DNA of 30,592 bases, from the IMG/VR virus record IMGVR_UViG_3300037585_002169, positions 1 to 30,592 of that record, one strand, 5' to 3'. Position numbers and translations under genes: made by a program. Source of the DNA: a virus. This document shows, piece after piece, positions 18,498-25,466 of the stretch. The notes beneath the pieces were generated by a model. It was not told where the DNA came from, did no database searches, and saw nothing but the letters and a program-made list of their open reading frames with translations. Position 1 is the first letter of the stretch. Every line of letters starts with the position of its first letter.

Positions 18498-19223
18498 TTA
18501 TTGTTTTTCTTGTGAAACCTGCGCGCTTTCTAATCCTTGTCCAGCTTTCATGATATCATCTCTTCTCATAGATAACCCAGCAAATTTTAATATTTTATAA
18601 ATTAACTCCGTCTCCTCAGAAGCGTGTAATTCAAAATGAACTAATGATGGACTATTACCATCAAAAAGAGCTTTACTACCAACAACAAAGTACGGCCAAT
18701 TAACAGTGGCAGGCGCTCTAAAATAAAAAACACCAGTAGGAGTGACAAAAGTACCACCAGCAGCTCTACACCTCATTATGTTACTTCTTATGTTGACAAC
18801 CGGCCTAGCGTTAGTAGGCGTTAGTAGTTTTCCAGCTTCACGAACATCATTAAAATCTTTGGTGTTCATTATCTCACACTTTACGTTGTTGAGTTCTACC
18901 CTATGAAGCCTATAAATGTAATCAGGTAATCGTTTGTTTATACCACCACCACCAGCGCCCAAGTAAGCGGAAACAACAGCTGGGCCGTCAGTGCTTTCAA
19001 ATATTTGCAACTTTTCTTCTAACATATCATCTACATCTGAATAAACAGTGTCATTACCAGGAATTCTTCTAAACTGATTTACGTCATAAAAATATTGTTC
19101 AAATATTTCTTTTTGTGCTTGATTAGCGAATAAATTAAACTCTTGTGGAGTTATATAGCCTCTTTGCTCTTTATTAGCTAGAGCTAAAACTCTTTGATAT
19201 ACGTCATCTATGTTTACCGCCAT
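18498..19223 (-). CDS. Neck ring / head-tail adaptor protein (crAss-like ring type)
   Basis: A 241-aa protein starting MAVNIDDVYQRVLALANKEQ. The N-terminal helices (RGYITPQEFNLFANQAQKEI, FEQYFYDVNQFRR) and the C-terminal helix block (HFELHASEETELIYKILKFA, GLSMRRDDIMKAGQGLESAQ) match what I recall of a ring/adaptor protein family common in crAss-like and marine podophages. The middle (~90-190) is beta-rich (YIYRLHRVELNNVKCEIMNT, FYFRAPATVNWPYFVVGSKA). Its place just upstream of the second neck protein and downstream of the capsid block fits a dodecameric ring below the portal. It starts 9 bases after the 53-aa gene's stop with an A-rich leader and no Shine-Dalgarno. Confidence 0.75.
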   Translation of the reverse strand: MAVNIDDVYQRVLALANKEQRGYITPQEFNLFANQAQKEIFEQYFYDVNQFRRIPGNDTVYSDVDDMLEEKLQIFESTDGPAVVSAYLGAGGGGINKRLPDYIYRLHRVELNNVKCEIMNTKDFNDVREAGKLLTPTNARPVVNIRSNIMRCRAAGGTFVTPTGVFYFRAPATVNWPYFVVGSKALFDGNSPSLVHFELHASEETELIYKILKFAGLSMRRDDIMKAGQGLESAQVSQEKQ

Positions 19224-19231
19224 ATTTTTTT

Positions 19232-19393
19232 TTATTTATTATAAGGGAATAATCTATTTAAAGTGTCTTTTCTCGCTCCACACCCACAATCTTTTTTAAC
19301 AACCTTACTGACTGTATCTACAACTTTTTTTATTCCCGTTGCTTTTGTAATTTTTTCTATTGAGTCTCCTAAACCCTTTGATTTTTTTGCCAT
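19232..19393 (-). CDS. 53-aa conserved Cys-Gly motif protein
   Basis: The frame opens upstream at 19435, but the better start is ATG 19391-19393, giving 53 aa: MAKKSKGLGDSIEKITKATG..., then KKVVDTVSKVVKKDCGCGAR and KDTLNRLFPYNK. Two reasons support this start. The upstream ATG lies in a stable UUCG hairpin (19412-19435), and the downstream ATG has the A/T-rich leader typical of this genome. The protein is basic and helical, with a Cys-Gly-Cys-Gly motif near residue 38 and a Leu-Phe-Pro-Tyr ending that I have seen conserved in small proteins of marine Bacteroidota phages. The function is unknown. The paired cysteines might bind metal or link to a virion partner. It sits between a conserved unknown and the ring protein. 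Confidence 0.75.
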   Translation of the reverse strand: MAKKSKGLGDSIEKITKATGIKKVVDTVSKVVKKDCGCGARKDTLNRLFPYNK

Positions 19394-19411
19394 AAAATTA
19401 AATTTTAATAA

Positions 19412-19435
19412 ATGGTCACCCCGAAGGGCAACCAT
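19412..19435 (-). terminator. UUCG-tetraloop hairpin, probable terminator or processing stem
   Basis: On the minus-strand RNA, 10 bases (19435-19426) pair with 19421-19412 around a UUCG loop. The helix is complete, with two adjacent G-U wobbles. On the plus strand the same positions give two mismatches, so the structure is selected on the minus strand. The following bases are U/A-rich (TTATTAAAATTTAATTTT). It lies between the stop of the 276-aa gene and the start of the 53-aa gene. Confidence 0.65.
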
Positions 19436-19447
19436 ATTATTTTGTTG

Positions 19448-20278
19448 TTAATTCAATCTTTTCTCTATGTTAGAGTAGATTTCCATTCCTTCATCGGTTT
19501 TAAACCAAGCAGCTAAAGCTGAATAAGGATGCTCATCAAAAGGAACATTCATTAGTTTTCTATCATTAGATCCCCATGAAAAAGTTCTTTGATCAGGTGA
19601 TAGTTTTAATATACCCATTTCAGTCGCTTTGATACCAAAGTTTCTAAGCTGAACATTTTCATCATTCACTAGTTCTAAGAACAAACCTGGATTTCTTTTA
19701 GCATATAATAGTAAATCTCTTTTAAGCTCCTTAGAACTCATCTCTGACACCTTAGATCCCAACTCTACACGCATAACAGCTTCTGCCATATCTATGTCTA
19801 TAGATTGAGCGGCATTTAATGCTGCGATCTCTAGTTCTAATACGTGTATCTCGCTAACGGCTTCTTGTTGGTAGTCTTTCTCATGAAATTTTCTTCCTTT
19901 ATCTGGGTGATACAACGATAGTATTTGTTGTAAAATAACCTTGTTTTTAGGTACGAACAAAGTTCCATTTCTGAATATAACGTGTTCTAGTCTTTGGTCA
20001 CCTACCATTTCATCAACAAATGGAGTTCTTTGATTTGAAGTGATTTTTACTTCTCTTTCATATCCTTTCTCCTCATCAAACCAATATATGTTTGAAGATT
20101 TAATACTGTAACTTAAAGGTCTTAAACTACCTCTTAAATAGTATTGTCTATCTTTTATCTCCCAAGTATCTTTTTTCTTTTTTGGTAATGGTTTTTCCAT
20201 AACCGGTGCTTCAACTTCTTCGAAGTCTTTTTCTATTAAAGGTTCTACGACCTTTTCTGTTTTTTGTTTTTTTGCCAT
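19448..20278 (-). CDS. Conserved phage protein of unknown function, capsid-adjacent
   Basis: A 276-aa protein. The N-terminal ~37 residues are Lys/Glu-rich and disordered. A beta-rich domain follows (~45-110: YYLRGSLRPLSYSIKSSNIY, WFDEEKGYEREVKITSNQRT, VIFRNGTLFVPKNKVILQQI), then an all-helical part (~115-275: ILSLYHPDKGRKFHEKD, MAEAVMRVELGSKVSEMSSK, LLLYAKRNPGLFLELV, AAWFKTDEGMEIYSNIEKR). The beta part resembles a conserved sequence I have seen in marine phage structural clusters, but no function is attached to it. It is the first gene after the capsid terminator and is followed by a second hairpin, so its expression may be set apart from its neighbours. It could be a head-completion or accessory protein, but this is not shown by sequence. 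There is no membrane segment. Confidence 0.7.
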   Translation of the reverse strand: MAKKQKTEKVVEPLIEKDFEEVEAPVMEKPLPKKKKDTWEIKDRQYYLRGSLRPLSYSIKSSNIYWFDEEKGYEREVKITSNQRTPFVDEMVGDQRLEHVIFRNGTLFVPKNKVILQQILSLYHPDKGRKFHEKDYQQEAVSEIHVLELEIAALNAAQSIDIDMAEAVMRVELGSKVSEMSSKELKRDLLLYAKRNPGLFLELVNDENVQLRNFGIKATEMGILKLSPDQRTFSWGSNDRKLMNVPFDEHPYSALAAWFKTDEGMEIYSNIEKRLN

Positions 20279-20308
20279 AATATAATATATAATAAAATTA
20301 ATAAAAAT

Positions 20309-20340
20309 AAAAGGACCGAGGCCGAAACCTCGGTTCTTTT
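20309..20340 (-). terminator. Rho-independent terminator after the major capsid gene
   Basis: The minus-strand RNA forms a stem of 7 G/C-rich pairs (ACCGAGG with CCTCGGT) around a TTTCGG loop. A lower AAAAG/CTTTT stem extends it across one A-C mismatch. The stem is followed by TTTTATTTTTATTAATTTT. It starts 13 bases past the capsid stop codon. It is the clearest terminator in the window and sits where high capsid expression would need to be closed off. Confidence 0.85.
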
Positions 20341-20353
20341 AAAATAATTGTGC

Positions 20354-21820
20354 TTAGTTCATCAACATGAAGTTGTTTGCACCTTGTACGATTAAACATC
20401 TTTCAGATAAGTAATGTACATTCATCGCATCTAAGTCAGTCGTAACATTTCCTCCAACTGAACCAGTGATCCAAGTTTTCATTTTTCTGTCTTCTGACTG
20501 ACCTTTTCTGTAACGAACATGTAAGAAAGGTCTTTTAAGATTCTTTCCTAATTGTTGGTCATAAACTGAAGATACACCTGCTGGTACAATAACACCTCTA
20601 ATTGCACTAGAAGATTCAACAGCACCACCTCTTGTAGCGTTGTCGTTTAAGTATTTCCAATCAGTTTTGTAGAAGTCGTAAGAACCTCTTCTGAAACCAG
20701 AGAAACCTAAGTTTAATGCCATGTCTTCTGAGTTGTCAAATACTCCGTAAGAAGTACCACCAGCTCCGTAAGAATTCATAGAAGCTAACATGTCATCCAT
20801 TGCTAGAGCAGTTGCTCTGTTTACAAACATCATGTTTTCTTCAATAGCACCTTGCTTGTCAAACTCAGCTAAGATAGCGTCGAATTCAGCTAAATCAGTT
20901 GCAGCATTAACACCTGTAACACCTGAAGTTAAATTACCTCTATCTTCGATAGCCGCAAATAAACCTTCAGTTCCAGGATCAGTATTAACAATAGTACCAG
21001 CACCTCCATCATAAACTGCGTCATCGTGAATTGTAGAAGCTGCTAAAGCTCTAACAGATTCAACCATTGACATTTCAACGTAATCAGAAAATCTAGTTCT
21101 AGTATCACCTTCAGCTTTTAAGTACCATAAGTAACCGTTTTGACCATCTTCACCAGAAATTTCAACCCAACCAATTTGAGACGCATCAGATCCATTGATT
21201 TGATAGAAGTCTTTTAAAATAATTGGTTTGTTAGTAAAACTTTGGTGAACTGGCTCGTTAGAAGACGTTTGCCCACTAGTACCTTTCGCAAATTCAGATC
21301 CATATACCATAACAGTACAAGTACCATCAGTAAGCGAACCTGCAGCCGCGTCAGACATAAGAGCAGCTTTGTAAGGTAAAGCTACAATAGTAGCAGCACC
21401 AGCTGTTCTAGTTTTAACGTAACACTGTGTAGTTGCTCCATCACGAGCGCTAGATACTAATATAGTATCACCAACTCTAATACCGTGAGCTGCTGCTCCA
21501 GCGTTACCATCTAAATCAGTACCGATAGTAATTTGATTAGCCGATACATCTAGTGTACCATTGTAACTTAAGTGTAATCTTCCTTGTTCCGACCAGATTA
21601 CTTGGTCTGATGTCATACTTTCTTCTGCTCCAACTTGTGATAAGAAACCTGAAATTGTTCTGTTACCGAACACTTCAGCTTCTTTCTCCATTAAATCAGG
21701 TAAGTATTGTTGTGCCCAACCCGCTGTACCAGCTGCCGTAAAGTCAATATAGTTATTAACTAACGCCATCTGAGTAGAAGTTGCAACACTGTTTAAATTA
21801 TCTCCTGCTGTAATTGCCAT
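20354..21820 (-). CDS. Major capsid protein (HK97-type fold, crAss-like family)
   Basis: A 488-aa protein in the canonical place after portal and scaffold. The N-terminal arm and first helix (AAGTAGWAQQYLPDLMEKEA, EVFGNRTISGFLSQVG) lead into VIWSEQGRLHLSYNG. Residues ~85-182 form a beta-rich Gly/Ala/Thr insertion (GIRVGDTILVSSARDG...GTCTVMVYG). Conserved segments follow at ~187-255 (EPVHQSFTNKPIILKDFYQI, GYLWYLKAEGDTRTRFSDYV) and at the C-terminus (LSERCLIVQGANNFMLMN). That ending is what I associate with crAss-like and related marine capsid proteins. Neither a protease domain nor an N-terminal delta domain is present; the scaffold is encoded separately upstream. The leader is a perfect 11-base tandem repeat, and a strong terminator follows, both consistent with high and separately controlled expression. 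Confidence 0.9.
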   Translation of the reverse strand: MAITAGDNLNSVATSTQMALVNNYIDFTAAGTAGWAQQYLPDLMEKEAEVFGNRTISGFLSQVGAEESMTSDQVIWSEQGRLHLSYNGTLDVSANQITIGTDLDGNAGAAAHGIRVGDTILVSSARDGATTQCYVKTRTAGAATIVALPYKAALMSDAAAGSLTDGTCTVMVYGSEFAKGTSGQTSSNEPVHQSFTNKPIILKDFYQINGSDASQIGWVEISGEDGQNGYLWYLKAEGDTRTRFSDYVEMSMVESVRALAASTIHDDAVYDGGAGTIVNTDPGTEGLFAAIEDRGNLTSGVTGVNAATDLAEFDAILAEFDKQGAIEENMMFVNRATALAMDDMLASMNSYGAGGTSYGVFDNSEDMALNLGFSGFRRGSYDFYKTDWKYLNDNATRGGAVESSSAIRGVIVPAGVSSVYDQQLGKNLKRPFLHVRYRKGQSEDRKMKTWITGSVGGNVTTDLDAMNVHYLSERCLIVQGANNFMLMN

Positions 21821-21841
21821 TTTAAATTTGTTTTAAATTTG
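21820..21841 (-). repeat. Two tandem copies of an 11-base leader before the capsid start
   Basis: On the minus strand CAAATTTAAAA occurs twice back to back and runs into the capsid ATG (its last A is the A of ATG). The scaffold stop codon TAA is at 21842-21844. The repeat replaces any Shine-Dalgarno sequence. A-rich leaders drive initiation in Bacteroidota, so the doubling may raise capsid translation. Confidence 0.7.
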
Positions 21842-23014
21842 TTATTTGTTTTTATTTTTAATTTTAAACTTAAAATCAGAAGAATTTTCGCCCAACACTC
21901 TTACTTTAACACCACCTGCTTCAACCTTCCCATGACTTTGTCTTGGGTTCATATCAACGTTTTTGGCTTTAGCAATACTATCTTTCATAGCATCTGCTTT
22001 TCCTTGTTCGTAAAAGTGTTTCGCAACAGCGTCCGCATTCATTGCTGTATATAGAGACTTATGATAACCCTTAGCGTCTGTTAAAGCAGATTTCTTATCC
22101 AAAAACTTTTTGGTGAAATTACTTATGTCGCTCTGAGTGTTTTTAACCTCTTCAGCATTGTTTACATTAAACCTGTATTTTTTATCACCGACGTTATATT
22201 CAAAACCTTTGAACTTGTCGTTGAAAACTTGTTCAGTTTTCTGTGTAAAAATATCAGAGTTTGTTTTAACTGTTTTTTGAGTTGCTTCTGACTCCTTGTT
22301 ATACCTATTAAAGAAATCAATTGCTTTTTGTTGCTCACCCGTAAGTTTGCTTCCAGCTTTGATCTCTTCATAGTATTTAGACTTTTGCCCGTCTAGGTGG
22401 CTTTTAGCGCTGGCAACTTGCTCTTTAAGCGCTAATTTCTTTCTACGTACATCTCTATCGTCGTCCATATCTTCGTCGTAAGAGAACGTGTCTTCCATAA
22501 GGAAGTTAATTTCTTCATTATTTAAATGAGGTTTTGTTTGCTTATAATATTCATGTAATAGACTTTGATCATCTAACTTCGAATAATCTTGATTAAGCTT
22601 AACGTAATCATTTAAATCTCCACCAGTGTCATCCATAAAGTCCATTAACTTTTGGATATTTTCTGGTAATGGTTTTCCAGTAGCCTCTGCTTCCGCTATA
22701 GCTTCTTCAACCTGCTCTTCCACCTCTTCAACTTCTTCTTCAGTAATTTCTTCTAATACTGGAGTTTCTTGTGTTTCAGCTTCCGGTTGTACTTCTTCTT
22801 GTTCTTGTGTGGGCTCGGCATCTTCAGACTCTGCAACCACTCCGCTGTCGTCAGCGTTATCTTCTTTAACTTCATCTTGTTTTGGTTCTGGTGGTTTACT
22901 TAAATCTACTTTAACAACATTATCGTCTCCAGCAGATTCAAATTTACTTTCTTCAACTTGTTCAGTCGTTTCCTGTTTAGTCTCTTCGACTACTTTTTCA
23001 TTTTCTTCTTCCAT
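21842..23014 (-). CDS. Capsid scaffolding protein
   Basis: A 390-aa protein between portal and major capsid genes, the usual position for a scaffold. Residues 1-115 are extremely acidic (EEITEEEVEEVEEQVEEAIA and similar runs). The middle (~120-345) is highly charged and helical (RRKKLALKEQVASAKSHLDG). The C-terminus is basic and hydrophobic (KVRVLGENSSDFKFKIKNKNK region), as scaffold tails that bind capsid subunits often are. Almost no aromatic-rich folded core and no Ser-His protease motif is seen, so it is a scaffold and not a maturation protease. Residues 25-31 (FESAGDD) echo the portal C-terminus (FESAGND). Its start is 26 bases after the portal stop, with an A/T-only leader. Confidence 0.8.
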   Translation of the reverse strand: MEEENEKVVEETKQETTEQVEESKFESAGDDNVVKVDLSKPPEPKQDEVKEDNADDSGVVAESEDAEPTQEQEEVQPEAETQETPVLEEITEEEVEEVEEQVEEAIAEAEATGKPLPENIQKLMDFMDDTGGDLNDYVKLNQDYSKLDDQSLLHEYYKQTKPHLNNEEINFLMEDTFSYDEDMDDDRDVRRKKLALKEQVASAKSHLDGQKSKYYEEIKAGSKLTGEQQKAIDFFNRYNKESEATQKTVKTNSDIFTQKTEQVFNDKFKGFEYNVGDKKYRFNVNNAEEVKNTQSDISNFTKKFLDKKSALTDAKGYHKSLYTAMNADAVAKHFYEQGKADAMKDSIAKAKNVDMNPRQSHGKVEAGGVKVRVLGENSSDFKFKIKNKNK

Positions 23015-23040
23015 AATATAATATAATAATAGTTAATAAT

Positions 23041-25461
23041 TTATCTAGGATCAAACACGCCTAAATCAAATCCTCCGCCTAGTATATCATTACCTGCGGA
23101 CTCAAAGTTTTTAGGTGGTTTACCACTATTTCTTTGGTCTATAAGCTCGCTTTGTTGAGAGGCTTGTATTCTAGTCCTTTCGTCTTTACGATCTTCTTTT
23201 TCTTTTTCTTTTGATTTTTGCCCATCAACCTCAACGCCCTTAAGCTGCATGTTCATCTCAAACTCTAATTGCATTAGTTCTTTTTTCATCTGAACCTCTT
23301 GCATCATTCTTTGAGACTCCAACTGAGCTTTAACTTGTTCTAACTGCGCTTGGCTCTGTGTTAGTGCTTCATTTTTTTGAACCTCGCTTTGAGCAGCGGC
23401 CTGAGCAGCCTGTTGGTTCATTTGACTTTGCATCTGCATGTTTTGTTGTTGCAAGGCTTGGTCTTTGTCTAGCTTTTTCTTTCTACGTATTTTGAGAAGT
23501 TGATTTGCTAGTTTAACGTTTTTAATATCCCTAATATCAATTGCATCAGCTAGTTCAATTATCTGTTGTTGTAAAGCCATTTGAATGTTGTTCTCCAACA
23601 TCATTTTTTCTTCTTCGTCTGGTTGTAGCTCTATAAAAATACCAAAATCATAAAGATGTAAATCTTGCAACTCCTCTAACACGGCTGCGTTATGAACACC
23701 AATAGCTTGTATAAAAGCATCTTTAGCTGGAGAGTATTCTATAATATCAGATATTCTAAGCGATAAACACTCTGCGGTTTCAGCTGTTAAATATAAACCA
23801 GCTTGTAGTATATGCCTAGTTGCTGTGTTTGAATTTGCCGCCGCTAGCTTCTGAACACCAACTAAAGCGTTTTTATCTGGAGTGCTACCATCTCTAGCTT
23901 CGTTAAGTCCAGTTACATCTCTTATCATTTGTAAATAGTAATTGTAGTTACCAATAAGAGCTTGCATTTTGTTACCACCAGAACCCGATGTAATTTCTTG
24001 AATAGGTACTTTACCTGGGTTCATGTCACCTTCTGACGTGAAGCTCCGTCCAATTACCGAACCAGTTTGAAAAAACATATTTAATGCTTCTTGCGGATTG
24101 TAGTTTGTTCCATTACCTAAATCAACCTCAGCTAAACCGTCGGCATCTAAATAAACACCATCTGGAACCATTCTAGATAACACTTGTTGAAGTTTTAAGT
24201 GTGTTAATTGAATCATGTCAGCAAAACCAGTAATTCTACTAACTAATGATTCTATGCGACCCTCGTACATTCTAGGCGCTACAATAGCGTAGTTCATTTT
24301 TACTTTAGTAAAATCGCTTTTAGGACGCATCATATTTTTAGCCATTTCCCATTTAAGTAACTTATCTGTACCTAAAATCATGGCACCATCATACAAGCAC
24401 TCTATAGACCTTAACATTCTACCAAAGCCACCTTCCATATCTTCTGGTGGATTAAATGAATCGTCTTTAGGAATAATCTTATCTCCTCCAGTTGCTGTCT
24501 CTTTAGTTTTATAAACCTCATTCATATAGGTTTTGTAGTTAAAGTACAAAACTTGAATCGTATTATTATCTTCTTTGTCGTAAGTATGTCTAGAGTTATA
24601 GTTAGATCTGTTGTTGGATTTGTTTTTCATTATATCTTCAAGATCACTTTCGGATAAATGAGGAAATTGTTTTGCCAACTCGTTTACGGGAATAGTCTTT
24701 ACTTCACCAACGTAATAAATATCATCAAAATAAGGAGAGTCAGTATGAGAGTAAACCAAGCTAGCTGGATCAACGTAATCTACAACAGCACCCTCTGATG
24801 TATTAAAACTAGTTTTCACCGCGCCTATTCCTAGCACTGTAAGATCATAATAAAAACGCTTTTTTGTAAGCTCGTATTTACTACCTTCTAAAAGAGTGTT
24901 AATAGCTTGTTCCTCTGCAATTTCAATAGATTGTTTATAAGTTAACTGCATGTGAAGTTCAAGTTCCTCATTGCTTTCTGGTAGTTCTTGTATTGCACTC
25001 TCTCTAACGTCTAACTGTAATTGTTGCTTAACAGCCTCGTTAAATTCCTTAAGTCTCATGTCTTTTAATATAGACTCCATATACTCGGTTCTTTTAGAAA
25101 CACCGTGTGGGTCTTGCGAGTAAGCCTTAACGTCATAAGTTCTTTCAGCAATACCGTTCACAACAATGTCAACAAACTTGGGTATAATTGGAACTGGCTT
25201 CCAGTCTAAATTTAAATAGGACAAATCACCATTTATAGATAACTCATCCTTATATTTCTGTATAGACTGCTCACCTCTAGCATACAGTCTTAAGTTGTGG
25301 AAATTGTTTTTATTAGTTTTATGTCTATTAAAACCTTTATCGTCGTTAAACCACTCTTGTTCTATCGCTTTACCTACTTTCAAACCATAATCATAGCTTA
25401 GCTTTTCAGCATCGCTAACTGTTTGACTCGGAAAATAACTTTTAATGCCAGACTCTGCCAT
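23041..25461 (-). CDS. Portal protein
   Basis: An 806-aa protein directly after TerL, a good size for the large portals of crAss-like podophages. The wing/clip region includes KPVPIIPKFVDIVVNGIAER (~88-107). The best-conserved part is ~202-251 (RFYYDLTVLGIGAVKTSFN, DYVDPASLVYSHTDSPYFDD, IYYVGEVKT), a portal signature in marine Bacteroidota phages. The stem and crown helices lie around 480-650 (IQLTHLKLQQVLSRMVPDG, QMIRDVTGLNEARDGSTPDK). Residues ~660-760 are a Gln/Glu/Lys/Met-rich coiled coil (barrel or crown extension). The C-terminus ends FESAGNDILGGGFDLGVFD. It forms the dodecameric DNA gate and packaging-motor dock. It starts 5 bases after the TerL stop. Confidence 0.9.
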   Translation of the reverse strand: MAESGIKSYFPSQTVSDAEKLSYDYGLKVGKAIEQEWFNDDKGFNRHKTNKNNFHNLRLYARGEQSIQKYKDELSINGDLSYLNLDWKPVPIIPKFVDIVVNGIAERTYDVKAYSQDPHGVSKRTEYMESILKDMRLKEFNEAVKQQLQLDVRESAIQELPESNEELELHMQLTYKQSIEIAEEQAINTLLEGSKYELTKKRFYYDLTVLGIGAVKTSFNTSEGAVVDYVDPASLVYSHTDSPYFDDIYYVGEVKTIPVNELAKQFPHLSESDLEDIMKNKSNNRSNYNSRHTYDKEDNNTIQVLYFNYKTYMNEVYKTKETATGGDKIIPKDDSFNPPEDMEGGFGRMLRSIECLYDGAMILGTDKLLKWEMAKNMMRPKSDFTKVKMNYAIVAPRMYEGRIESLVSRITGFADMIQLTHLKLQQVLSRMVPDGVYLDADGLAEVDLGNGTNYNPQEALNMFFQTGSVIGRSFTSEGDMNPGKVPIQEITSGSGGNKMQALIGNYNYYLQMIRDVTGLNEARDGSTPDKNALVGVQKLAAANSNTATRHILQAGLYLTAETAECLSLRISDIIEYSPAKDAFIQAIGVHNAAVLEELQDLHLYDFGIFIELQPDEEEKMMLENNIQMALQQQIIELADAIDIRDIKNVKLANQLLKIRRKKKLDKDQALQQQNMQMQSQMNQQAAQAAAQSEVQKNEALTQSQAQLEQVKAQLESQRMMQEVQMKKELMQLEFEMNMQLKGVEVDGQKSKEKEKEDRKDERTRIQASQQSELIDQRNSGKPPKNFESAGNDILGGGFDLGVFDPR

Positions 25462-25466
25462 ATTTA

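Noticed and set aside
19394-19435. Longer start for the 53-aa gene (67 codons)
   Set aside because: The upstream ATG is buried in the UUCG hairpin, and the added 14 residues do not fit; the internal ATG has the usual A/T-rich leader.
22626-23021. 131-codon Ser/Thr-rich plus-strand frame
   Set aside because: It is the reverse complement of the Glu-rich scaffold N-terminus (GAA/GAG read as TTC/CTC-type and Ser codons), so it is a shadow.
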